Positions 30,224 to 38,440 of a stretch of DNA of 64,000 nt are shown one piece after another; within the stretch, counting starts at the first letter, position 1, and every line of letters starts with the position of its first letter. The translations under genes and the position numbers were made by a program. A model generated the notes under the pieces. That model searched no databases, was not told the origin of the DNA, and worked only from the letters and a program-made list of their open reading frames with translations. This stretch comes from Ahniella sp. (GTDB lineage: Bacteria > Pseudomonadota > Gammaproteobacteria > Xanthomonadales > Ahniellaceae), in the NCBI GenBank assembly GCA_016712105.1, contig JADJRU010000051.1, positions 1 through 64,000 of the forward strand, written 5' to 3'.

Positions 30224-31372
30224 ATGGGTCTTATTCAGGCGGTGGCAGGTTCGGTTGGTGGCATGCTCGCGGACCAGTGGAAGGACTTCTACACGGTTCC
30301 GGATGGTTTGCCGGCGACGGCGGCGCTGTTCGCTGCGGTGCCGCGCGGCACCAACACCGGACGCGGTTCGAACACCAAGGGCTCCTCGAACATCATTACC
30401 AATGGTTCGAAGATCGTGGTGCCGGAAGGTTATGGTCTGCTGCTGTTCCAGGATGGCGCCTTGACCGGTTTTGTGGCCGAGCCGGGTGGTTACGAGTGGC
30501 GGTCGGATGACCTGAACTCGAAGTCGATCTTTGCCGGCGACGGGCTGGTCGACACGCTGATCAAGCAGAGCTGGGAGCGCTTCAAGTTCGGTGGTCAGCC
30601 GGGTTCGCAGCAGGCGGCGTTCTTCGTGTCGCTGAAGGAGCTGCCGGACAACCGCTTCGGCACACAATCCGAAATCTATTGGGACGACGGCTTCCTGCGC
30701 ACGCAGGTTGGTGCCGTCACGCGCGGTTCGTACACGCTGAAGATCGTCGATCCGATCCTGTTCGTGAAGAACTTCGTGCCGGCCGTGTATCTGCAGCCAG
30801 GCCAGGTGTTCGATTTCACCGACATGGACAATGCCGCAGCCAGCCAACTCTTCAACGAAGTGGTGGGTTCGCTCGCGCCGGCGTTCAGCATGTACACGAA
30901 CGACCCGACCAAGGGTAATCGCATCACCAAGATCCAGCAGGATTCGGTCGGCTTCGCGAAGAGCCTGTCGGATGCGGTGGAGAGTGCCTATCAGTGGAAG
31001 TCGGATCGTGGTCTGGTCATCGCGAAGACGGCGATTGTCTCGATTGAATACGATGCGACCACGAAGGAACTGCTGAAGACCGTGCAGCGCGCTGACGCGC
31101 TGAGTGGCTCACGCGGCAATTCCAATCTGCAAGCCAGTGTTGCGGCAGGTTTCCAGTCCGCCGGCGAGAACGGTGGTGCGGCGGGTCTCATGGGGATCGG
31201 CATGGCGACCGGCATGGTGGGTGGTATGGGTGGCCTGCAACAGCCCGTGCCCGGCGCACCGCCCGCCGACGACCCGATCGCCAAGCTGAAGAAGGCGAAA
31301 GAAATGCTCGATCTCGGCCTGATCTCGCAAGCCGATTACGACGCGGCCAAAGCCAAAGCGCTCGGTCTGTAA
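30224..31372 (+). CDS. SPFH-domain (YdjI/virion-core-like) protein with C-terminal SHOCT domain
   Basis: 382 residues. The N-terminal part resembles the SPFH/virion-core family (VPEGYGLLLFQDGALTGFVAEPGGYEW, GSYTLKIVDPILFVKNFVP). A Gly/Met-rich linker near residues 320-340 leads to a short SHOCT-like tail, DDPIAKLKKAKEMLDLGLIS. No signal peptide. Start ATG 30224 follows GGAGAGAAG. It heads a three-gene operon with a zinc-ribbon membrane protein and a small membrane protein. SPFH proteins scaffold membrane assemblies; the partner may be delivered to it. Confidence 0.85.
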   Translation: MGLIQAVAGSVGGMLADQWKDFYTVPDGLPATAALFAAVPRGTNTGRGSNTKGSSNIITNGSKIVVPEGYGLLLFQDGALTGFVAEPGGYEWRSDDLNSKSIFAGDGLVDTLIKQSWERFKFGGQPGSQQAAFFVSLKELPDNRFGTQSEIYWDDGFLRTQVGAVTRGSYTLKIVDPILFVKNFVPAVYLQPGQVFDFTDMDNAAASQLFNEVVGSLAPAFSMYTNDPTKGNRITKIQQDSVGFAKSLSDAVESAYQWKSDRGLVIAKTAIVSIEYDATTKELLKTVQRADALSGSRGNSNLQASVAAGFQSAGENGGAAGLMGIGMATGMVGGMGGLQQPVPGAPPADDPIAKLKKAKEMLDLGLISQADYDAAKAKALGL

Positions 31373-31390
31373 GCGACTGAACCCACGACC

Positions 31391-32688
31391 ATGACGAACG
31401 CCAAGCCACCACCGTTGCCGCCCAGCATGGGTCCCGGGTCGCCGCAGGATGTACCGCCGCCACCCGGCAGTTTTCCGATCGACCCGAACACGCTGCCGGA
31501 AGCCATTCGCAAGGAAGTGATGGCGCCCGATCCAGTGGCCATCGACACCTCCGACGCCGCACTCAAGGACGGTCTGAACCACTGTCCGAAGTGCGGCGCG
31601 ACCGAGATTCGGCACAAGACCGGCAGTGACATGCTGGTCTGCATGTATTGCCGCAACGAGTGGCAGGGTAAACGGGTCGAGGAAGAATTCGGCCTGGGCA
31701 CCGGGCTCGACGATCTCAGTGGCACGATCATTGCCTCCGGAGCGGCCGACATCGCGGCCGATGCCGCCGATCTGATGAGCTTCAAATGCAGCGGTTGCGG
31801 GGCCGAGGTCACGGTCAACACTCAAAGCCAGATGACGGCGCGGTGTCATTGGTGCCGGCACGTCTTCGGCGTCAACGAGCGGGTGGCCAATGGCGCGGTG
31901 CCCGACGCGGTGCTGCCGTTCCACATCAAGAAAGCCGATGCGGTGGCGCGGATTCGTCAGTTCGTGGACAAGCGACGCTTGTTTGCCTTGAAGGAATTCA
32001 AGGAGCAGTTCACGCCCGAGAACGTGATTGCGGTCTATTTGCCGTACATGATCATCGACGGCAAGGCGAGCGTCGATGTCGCCGGATTCGGCGAAATCGA
32101 GACGCGTCGTTATACAACCGGCAGCGGCGACAAGAAGACGACCTACTACGATGCCGATGTGTATCGGGTGGATCGGCACGTCGACTTCACGGTCGACGAT
32201 CTGCCGCTGGAGTCCTCCGGCGAACGCGGCAACCTGGACGTCGGCAAGAACACCAACAACATCATCAACACGATCCTGCCGTTCGATACCAAGAACGCCG
32301 TGAAGTGGAACGCTTCATACCTGAACGGCGTGACGTCCGAGAAACGCGATCGGGATGTCGCGCATCTGCTTCCGCGTCTGGAAGACCAGTTGCTGTCGAT
32401 CGCCCGAGCGAAGGTTGAGCCGTCGATGAGTCGTTATGGCCGCGGCGTGCGTTGGGAGCAGGAACGTCTCGACGTCCATGGCACACGGTGGGTGTCGATG
32501 TACTTGCCGGTATGGCTCTATTCATTCCATCAGCCCGGCAGCAAAGGCGGCATGTTGCACTACATCGCCGTGAATGGCCGCACCGGCGAAACCATGGGAG
32601 TGTGCCCGTGCAGCAGTGGAAGCTGCTGCTGAGTGCACTCACCGTCGGCACCTTCGTTGAAGCCATTGCACTCTGGATCATCTTATGA
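31391..32688 (+). CDS. Membrane-anchored protein with two zinc ribbons, one frameshift
   Basis: About 432 residues when joined. A Pro-rich N-terminus, then two zinc-binding pairs: HCPKCG with VCMYCRNEW, and KCSGCG with RCHWCRHVF, spaced like TFIIB-type ribbons. The middle region carries VIAVYLPYMIIDGKAS and a beta-rich part. The open frame stops at 32632 after a false Cys-rich tail; adding one G to the GGG at 32597-32599 continues it as SVPVQQWKLLLSALTVGTF and a final membrane helix to TGA 32688. That stop overlaps the next ATG (ATGA), supporting the correction. Eighteen nt separate it from the SPFH gene. Confidence 0.8.
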
Positions 32689-32957
32689 GCGACGACAGCG
32701 GTCTATGGCTTCTCCTGGCGGGCCCCGCCAGCGCCACTGCGCTGTACTGGGCCTTGTACCGGTACTACCGCAACACCGACAAATCACACGCCTTCGAACA
32801 CGAAACGGACGTTGCGGCCAAGCCGGTCACCGGCTCGGACCAGAAGGTCGACGAGATCAAAGGTACACGCGAAACGCGCATCCGCGGCGACAACCTGCGT
32901 GCCTATCGCACCCGGGTGAAACGCACGCGGAGTGATCCTCCTTCAGGGGCTGGGTAG
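32685..32957 (+). CDS. Small membrane protein, third gene of the SPFH operon
   Basis: 90 residues with one N-terminal hydrophobic segment (LWLLLAGPASATALYWALYRYY) and a charged cytoplasmic tail (RGDNLRAYRTRVKRTRSDPP). It starts inside the stop of the zinc-ribbon gene, so it is translationally coupled. Family not recognised. Confidence 0.72.
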   Translation: MSDDSGLWLLLAGPASATALYWALYRYYRNTDKSHAFEHETDVAAKPVTGSDQKVDEIKGTRETRIRGDNLRAYRTRVKRTRSDPPSGAG

Positions 32958-33161
32958 CCGCAGTTTTTGGCGACTTCATGGATCAGGAAATGCGCGGGCC
33001 GATTCGAACACCTGTCGCTTGCTGATGGGTCGCGAATCACTTGTTGATGAAGTCGTTCAGGATGTGTCTGCAAGTTGTGTCATGCCGCTCGGTTAGACTG
33101 ACGCCGTCGATCCGGTTCCGCGCCGCGGGGATGGTCGACATGACACTTCAAGGAGCACTTC

Positions 33162-33626
33162 ATGAGTTGGTTCAACAAGATTCTTTCCGCGGTCGGTCTG
33201 GGTTCCGCCGAAGCAGCACCTGCCCCGGCCCCTGTTTCCAAGCCAGCTCCGGCTACCCCGGTTGCTGCACCGAAACCTGCACCTGCCGCTGCGCCCGCAC
33301 CAGCGCCAGCAGCTGCACCTGCACCTGCACCTGCACCGGTCGTCTCGGCACCGAAGCCGGTTGCCTTGGTCGACGTCGCGGCGAAGATGGAAGCCTTGGC
33401 GAAAGCCAATCCGCAGAAGCTCAACTGGCGCACGTCGATCGTCGATCTGCTGAAGTTGCTCGATATCGACAGCAGTCTCGGTGCACGCAAGGAACTGGCT
33501 GCCGAACTGAAGTGCCCGGCCGAGTTGATGACGGATTCGGCAAAGATGAACATGTGGCTGCACAAGACCGTGCTCGCGCAGATTGCCGCGAATGGCGGTG
33601 ACGTGCCGAAAGAACTCCTGGATTGA
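33162..33626 (+). CDS. DUF3597 domain protein with Pro/Ala linker
   Basis: 154 residues: N-terminal helix MSWFNKILSAVGLG, a flexible Pro/Ala-rich linker at about residues 17-62, and a C-terminal DUF3597 domain (KMEALAKANPQKLNWRTSIV, LLDIDSSLGARKELAAEL). No signal peptide. The role of this family is unknown, although DUF3597 and LysM/BON-type stress proteins are often associated. A strong hairpin follows the stop. Confidence 0.87.
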   Translation: MSWFNKILSAVGLGSAEAAPAPAPVSKPAPATPVAAPKPAPAAAPAPAPAAAPAPAPAPVVSAPKPVALVDVAAKMEALAKANPQKLNWRTSIVDLLKLLDIDSSLGARKELAAELKCPAELMTDSAKMNMWLHKTVLAQIAANGGDVPKELLD

Positions 33627-33633
33627 TTTCGCC

Positions 33634-33661
33634 GGAACCTCTGAATTCGTTCAGAGGTTCC
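33634..33661 (+). terminator. Rho-independent terminator after the DUF3597 gene
   Basis: A perfect 12-bp stem (GGAACCTCTGAA / TTCAGAGGTTCC) closed by a TTCG tetraloop, 8 nt past the stop. A T-run comes only at 33674-33678, so it may lack the usual adjacent U tract. Confidence 0.7.
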
Positions 33662-33715
33662 CACGGCAGCACGGTTTTTCCTCCCAAGCATTCCGAAACC
33701 GGATCAAGGAACAGC

Positions 33716-34303
33716 ATGAATATCAATGATCTACTGGCCCAGACGGGCGGATTGGCGTCGATGGCGCGCGAACTCGGCATCAATCAACAGCAGGCCGCGC
33801 AAGGTGCGCAGGCATTGCTTCCAGCCATCATGGTTGGTTTCAAGAAACAAGCGCAGGCACAACCGGAAGGTTTTGGTGCGCTCGGTGGTTTGCTCGGTCA
33901 ACTCGGTGGCGGCGGCTTGCTTGATTCCGTGCTGTCGCCAGAGCCAACCGACGTCGGTCGCGGGAACAATGTGTTGGGCCAGATTTTTGGTTCCAAGGAC
34001 GTGAGTCGTACCGTGGCACAAAGTGCAGCCGCGAAGTCCGGTCTGGATCCGTCCCTGCTGCGGAAGATGTTGCCGATGCTGGCGATGATGGCTGCGGGAT
34101 ACATGGCCAAACAACAAGGTGGCGCGCCTGCGGGTAACGCCGTCGGCGGGCTTGGTGGTCTGCTGGGTGGTTTGCTTGGCGGCGGTCAGCCGCAGCAGCA
34201 ATCCGGTGGTGGCCTGGGTGGTTTGGCGGCGCTGCTGGATGCCGACGGTGATGGCAATCCGCTCGACGACATTCTGGGTATGGCCCAGAAAATGATGCGT
34301 TGA
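33716..34303 (+). CDS. DUF937 domain protein
   Basis: 195 residues. The N-terminal helices fit DUF937 (MNINDLLAQTGGLASMARELGINQQQAAQGAQALLP shortened here to its hallmarks LASMARELGI and QALLPAIM). A long Gly-rich part follows, with GGLGGLLGGLLGGGQPQQQ and a C-terminal aspartate-rich stretch DADGDGNPLDDILG that could bind calcium. Start ATG 33716 follows AAGGAAC. Function unknown; it converges on a secreted-protein gene across a terminator. Confidence 0.8.
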   Translation: MNINDLLAQTGGLASMARELGINQQQAAQGAQALLPAIMVGFKKQAQAQPEGFGALGGLLGQLGGGGLLDSVLSPEPTDVGRGNNVLGQIFGSKDVSRTVAQSAAAKSGLDPSLLRKMLPMLAMMAAGYMAKQQGGAPAGNAVGGLGGLLGGLLGGGQPQQQSGGGLGGLAALLDADGDGNPLDDILGMAQKMMR

Positions 34304-34310
34304 TCTGCAC

Positions 34311-34347
34311 GTGCAGGCTGGGCTTCCTTCGTCAGCCCAGCCTGCAC
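34311..34347. terminator. Bidirectional terminator hairpin
   Basis: Perfect 14-bp stem (GTGCAGGCTGGGCT and reverse complement) with a 9-nt loop, between two convergent genes (stops at 34303 and 34379). Weak T-rich stretch CTTTGTTT on the plus side. Confidence 0.75.
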
Positions 34348-34378
34348 ACGCTTTGTTTGGCCCAGCGTAAGCATCAGA

Positions 34379-36061
34379 TTACTGCGCGGCTGCTGCGGCT
34401 CCGTTCCAGTTCGGATCCGAGATCACACGCAACGCGCTGTCGATGGATTGCATCGATCGCGCGAAGTCGCCTTGGTTTGTGGATGAGGATGGCACGGTAC
34501 TGCCCGTGCTTGATGGCACGCCGGCGGTTCCCGCGGCACTTCGGTTGTAGGCAGCGATTCCGGCCGCGAGGTCACCCCAGAATCCGCGCGAGACGGGCTC
34601 GGCTGGTGGGCGCAGGCGCGAGCACGCTTCCATCAGGTTCGTGCGCGCATAGAAGGTTTTTGCCGTCCATGAAGCTGCGCAGATCTTGTCGGCATCGTTG
34701 CCTGCAATCAGCGCCTGTGCGTCTGTCTGTTCCTGATGTTCGGCGGCCGCGCGTTCGGCATTGGCACGTTCTTCCTGAGCTCTTTGCGCTTCCCAGGCGG
34801 CATAACGCTGGTAAGCCAGTTGCTGGTCGGCCAACACGCGATTCCAGAGTTCGGTGTAGCGGGTATCGTGGATGACTTTCAGCGCGGCATTCGCCTGATC
34901 GAGTGAGGCATGGCGCTCGGGCATCACCGACAGCACCATCTCACCGCCTGCGGTCACTTCGTAAGGCAGAATCTGGAAATCACCCGCCAAGGTTTCCACG
35001 ACAGCGGCCTTGATCATCGAGTCGTAGGGATACCAATGTACGGCCCGATATCGTTCCGAGCTGATTCGGCGAAGGAAGGGTTCTTCAATCGACACCACGG
35101 GCTGTCCGTCAGCAGTGGCCCAGATGCCGACCCAGGCGCGCAGGTCGCGTCGACAGGATGGTCCGAGCGAGCCTTCGCAAGCCATGCCGGTGCCGTAGTA
35201 GTTCAGGATCGGGGCCAGACCGATCAGTCCGTCCGGGGTCGTTTGGCCCTTCACGCGCGGCAACAGGGTGTAGATCATGCGCCCACCGTTCGTTGGGTTC
35301 TTCACCGCAAAGACTGGACGTCGGCTCGCATGACCCAAACTGCGTGCAGTGTCGTTCACGGTGTCGTCGAACGCTGTGGTGAACAGCGCCAGGTTGTCGA
35401 GCCGCGGTGACAGAGGCCGGAACTGATCGTCGGTGATGGAGAACGAGGTGCCATCGGTATGCGCCAGGACAAAGTAGTCGCCGTAGGCATGGACAACAGA
35501 GACATCCGGCAGCTCGACATTGATGCTGCCGTCCCGACCGATTCCGCCGAATGCACCATCGGCTTGGTAGACATCACGGAAATCCGACCATTTCGGAATC
35601 TTGGTGCTGCCGAATGCGGCCATCCGGGTCCCCGACCAGTTGTCCCAGCCAATGCGCCGGGTCCACGGTGTGATGGCGACAAAGGGTGTCTTGATTGGCT
35701 TGGTTGTGCCGTCGATCCGATGGATCGTGTAGGTGCTCTGGCCGGCATCACGGCGTGCATAGGCTTCCGGCGAGAAGACGATGACATCACCGCCGGTCTT
35801 GACCTTGCCCACGACCTTGCCGTTTGCATCATAGACGCCGGTCACCCATTCCGATGACGCCGCCAAACCATACGGGTGCATTCCCTCAACACGAGCGCCG
35901 CGGACCGACACCACCTTGACGCACTGGTCGTTGGGGAAACATACGTTGCCGTTCGCGGTGTTGCTGATTTCGCTCTTGGGCTTGCGTGCTTGAAGTTCCG
36001 GTGCCGCCGAGCAGAGAGCGAGCGCGATCATTACGAAGCAGGACTTGAGCGTGATGGTCAT
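34379..36061 (-). CDS. Secreted protein of unknown function with coiled-coil tail
   Basis: 560 residues from ATG 36061, which has AAGGAG 9-14 nt upstream; the longer open frame to 36319 is rejected. Signal peptide TLKSCFVMIALALCSAAP. The body is beta-rich with repeated Tyr/Asp/Gly turns (GVYDANGKVVGKVKTGGDVI, YGDYFVLAHTDGTSFSITD) that suggest a propeller-like fold, and several Cys pairs. Residues about 400-480 form a charged helix (AWEAQRAQEERANAERAAAEHQ). It lacks the F-x-N-G-F-E tail of neighbouring secreted proteins. Not recognised. Confidence 0.72.
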   Translation of the reverse strand: MTITLKSCFVMIALALCSAAPELQARKPKSEISNTANGNVCFPNDQCVKVVSVRGARVEGMHPYGLAASSEWVTGVYDANGKVVGKVKTGGDVIVFSPEAYARRDAGQSTYTIHRIDGTTKPIKTPFVAITPWTRRIGWDNWSGTRMAAFGSTKIPKWSDFRDVYQADGAFGGIGRDGSINVELPDVSVVHAYGDYFVLAHTDGTSFSITDDQFRPLSPRLDNLALFTTAFDDTVNDTARSLGHASRRPVFAVKNPTNGGRMIYTLLPRVKGQTTPDGLIGLAPILNYYGTGMACEGSLGPSCRRDLRAWVGIWATADGQPVVSIEEPFLRRISSERYRAVHWYPYDSMIKAAVVETLAGDFQILPYEVTAGGEMVLSVMPERHASLDQANAALKVIHDTRYTELWNRVLADQQLAYQRYAAWEAQRAQEERANAERAAAEHQEQTDAQALIAGNDADKICAASWTAKTFYARTNLMEACSRLRPPAEPVSRGFWGDLAAGIAAYNRSAAGTAGVPSSTGSTVPSSSTNQGDFARSMQSIDSALRVISDPNWNGAAAAAQ

Positions 36062-36224
36062 GGAGTACTCCTTTCGAGCCTGCATATGAGCACGGCAGGG
36101 TTGTGGTTTGGTACCCCGTGTTCGGAGGGGAAACCCAGAGTCCAGGGCCGGCGCCGGGTTTCGGGGGATGTCAGGGTTGCGCGCCATACGGCGTTCCCTT
36201 GGGCAAATGAACCAGAGAACCGCC

Positions 36225-36524
36225 ATGACCATAAAAATCAGGACATTGAGCGCCGCACTTGCCGCAATGGTGGGTATGGGCGCACTGGCCCAGTCCGTGC
36301 CGCCGCCGTCGGGGGGCACGTATGTGATTCAGAAACAGGCGATCGCCGCAGGCGGCGCACGCGCGGCCGGCGGCAGTTATGTACTGACAGGCACCGTCGC
36401 ACAAGCTGCAGCCGGCCCCGTCACTAATGAAGCCACCGGCGGCAGTTATCGCCTCGCGGACGGTTTCCATGCCACTTCGGCGCCGCTGCCCGACGCGCTG
36501 TTCAAAAACGGATTCGAGAACTGA
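36225..36524 (+). CDS. Short secreted protein with GG-x-Y-x-L repeats and GFE tail
   Basis: 99 residues. Signal peptide ending near ALAQS, then two related segments, ARAAGGSYVLTGTVAQAAAG and NEATGGSYRLADGFHA, a motif seen in short secreted proteins of Xanthomonadales. It ends in LPDALFKNGFEN, the tail shared with three other proteins here, plus one extra Asn. An in-frame ATG at 36207 is an alternative start. Only 24 nt separate its stop from the collagen-like gene, so they are probably co-transcribed. Confidence 0.75.
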   Translation: MTIKIRTLSAALAAMVGMGALAQSVPPPSGGTYVIQKQAIAAGGARAAGGSYVLTGTVAQAAAGPVTNEATGGSYRLADGFHATSAPLPDALFKNGFEN

Positions 36525-36548
36525 ACCATGACCATCAGGAGCATTCGC

Positions 36549-38123
36549 ATGCACTACAAATCGATTGTTTTAGCTCTCTTGGCTGGCTGTTCCGGTCAGG
36601 CCTTCGCGTTGAGCAACACCTTCAGCTATCAAGGCAGTCTGCAGGATGCGGGCTTGCCGGCGAACGGCAGTTACGATCTGCAGTTCGCGCTGCAGACTCA
36701 GGCCGGTGTGCCGGTCGGCGCTGCGGTGCTGCGCGACGACGTGGTGGTGAATCAAGGCGTGTTCACGGTCGAACTCGACTTTGGTGCGAGTATCACCAGC
36801 GGTGATTTTCAACTGCAGATCGGCGTGCGACCCGGTGCATCGGCGGGTGCGTTTACTGCATTGAGTCCCGCGACTAAGATCAATCCGACGCCCCAGGCGC
36901 AGGTCTCGGGTTTGGCCGTGGAAGCGATCACCGTGAGCCCGGGCGCAATCGGTTCGATGCAGATCAATCCTGCTCAGGTGCAGGCGCGTGTGTCGGCCAG
37001 TTGTCCGAGTGGGCAGAGCATCCGGGTTGTGGCGGCCAACGGTGGCGTGACGTGTGAGCCGATGATTGCCGGTCCCGTCGGTCCGACTGGCCCGCAGGGA
37101 CCAATCGGGCCTGCCGGCCCGACCGGCCCTCAGGGTCCGATCGGACCCACCGGTGCAGCCGGTTCTGCGGATGCCTGGGGCAAGAACGGCACCGCAGTTG
37201 TCGCCGGGCAGTTTCTGGGTTCCACCAACTCGCAGAATCTGGAATTGCGCAGCGCTAACGCACGTGTCGCGCTGTTCACTCCGCCGACCGGGAGTTTTTT
37301 GGTCAGCAATATCGTTCTTGGAGGCTCCGACAATTCGGTCAGCGGTACGAGCGCCGGATCCTTTATTGGTGGCGGTGGGAGGGCGATTGGTTCTGGCAAC
37401 GACATCGACGGTTTGTTCAGCGTCATTGTTGGTGGTATCGACAATCAGGTCGTTGCATCGGTCGCGAGTATTCTGGGTGGGCAGTCGAATGATGCACGAG
37501 GCTACGGATCCGCGATTATCGGTGCGGTCGGGAGTGCGACCAGCGGCGAGAACTCCATTGTCGTGGGCGGCTCGAACAATTGCTCTGGTGGAGACAGTAG
37601 TTGGGCAGGCGGCACGAGCGCACGAATCCGCCATGGCACACTGGTTTGTAATGGGTCGTCGTCATCGGGCGACGCCAACGGTGACGAAGGTACGTTCATG
37701 TGGTCCGACAATTCGACGCAGGGTCCCTTCAACTCCAACGGACCAAATCAATTTGCAATTCGTGCCAGCGGCGGATTGCGCTGGAGCGGTACCGGCGTGA
37801 ACAGCACGACCAGTCCGGCCTATACCCATCTGGTGGCACACGGTACCAACACCTGCGACGGTGGCAGCGGTGTCGCCAACAGCCGCACGTATTTGAACCA
37901 TCCTTTGCTGAACAACAACCCGAACGCGGTAGTCTTGTTCAGCGCGTTCTACGGCAATCTCACCAGCGGTACGGCACCACCCCGCAATCCGCTGGCGCTC
38001 TATTACAGTGACACCGCGGTAGGCAATTGCCCTGTAGGTCGCTGGGTGATTTACCAAACCTCGGTGACTTCCGAAACGATGAACAACAACTCTCGGTACA
38101 ACATCTGGTTTGTGTTGCCGTAA
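36549..38123 (+). CDS. Secreted collagen-like protein with YadA-like head repeats
   Basis: 524 residues. Signal peptide MHYKSIVLALLAGCSGQAFA (a Cys at 15 could make it a lipoprotein). Residues about 23-125 match a module often placed before collagen or tail-fibre parts (FSYQGSLQDAGLPANGSYDL). Then ten Gly-x-y triplets, GPTGPQGPIGPAGPTGPQGP, a collagen-like stretch. Then left-handed beta-roll-like repeats (NSVSGTSAGSFIGGG, SVASILGGQSND, SGENSIVVGGSNN) as in trimeric adhesin heads. AGGAGC lies 7 nt before ATG 36549. Likely a trimeric surface fibre. Confidence 0.82.
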   Translation: MHYKSIVLALLAGCSGQAFALSNTFSYQGSLQDAGLPANGSYDLQFALQTQAGVPVGAAVLRDDVVVNQGVFTVELDFGASITSGDFQLQIGVRPGASAGAFTALSPATKINPTPQAQVSGLAVEAITVSPGAIGSMQINPAQVQARVSASCPSGQSIRVVAANGGVTCEPMIAGPVGPTGPQGPIGPAGPTGPQGPIGPTGAAGSADAWGKNGTAVVAGQFLGSTNSQNLELRSANARVALFTPPTGSFLVSNIVLGGSDNSVSGTSAGSFIGGGGRAIGSGNDIDGLFSVIVGGIDNQVVASVASILGGQSNDARGYGSAIIGAVGSATSGENSIVVGGSNNCSGGDSSWAGGTSARIRHGTLVCNGSSSSGDANGDEGTFMWSDNSTQGPFNSNGPNQFAIRASGGLRWSGTGVNSTTSPAYTHLVAHGTNTCDGGSGVANSRTYLNHPLLNNNPNAVVLFSAFYGNLTSGTAPPRNPLALYYSDTAVGNCPVGRWVIYQTSVTSETMNNNSRYNIWFVLP

Positions 38124-38218
38124 GTCTTGTCTGCGACTCGAACCATGCTGTTGGTTCTTATCCCGCGTGCGGGAGAAGATGCCGAAGCCTGAAAAAGACT
38201 GTCGATCTGCAATATGTT

Positions 38219-38346
38219 CTTCTCCCGCGTGCGGGAGAAGATGCCCGAAGGGCAGATGAGGGAACGCTGGCGACAACCCAATTTCGCGCCAATCTGTCCC
38301 TCATCCGGTCCTGCGGACCACCTTCTCCCGTCAAGACGGGAGAAGG
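38219..38346. repeat. Composite inverted repeat of CTTCTCCCGC hairpins
   Basis: Two small hairpins, CTTCTCCCGC-gt-GCGGGAGAAG (38219-38240) and CCTTCTCCCGTC-aa-GACGGGAGAAGG (38321-38346), flank a larger inverted pair GATGAGGGA/TCCCTCATC. A partial third copy lies at 38160-38186. Such elements are dispersed in many proteobacteria. The whole gap 38124-38440 contains no gene. Confidence 0.8.
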
Positions 38347-38440
38347 CAACATCGAAACACATCAGCCCCGACCCGACCCCGGAATTCCCGGGGCCTGATC
38401 GAGGCTGTGTGGTACTGCTGACTACGGTGCAACGAAACGA

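Noticed and set aside
32601..32632. Cys-rich C-terminal tail of the zinc-ribbon protein
   Set aside because: The CPCSSGSCC end results from a frameshift; the other frame gives a membrane anchor and an operon overlap.
34379..36319. 646-codon version of the secreted protein
   Set aside because: The first 86 codons overlap the opposite gene's leader; ATG 36061 has AAGGAG and a signal peptide.
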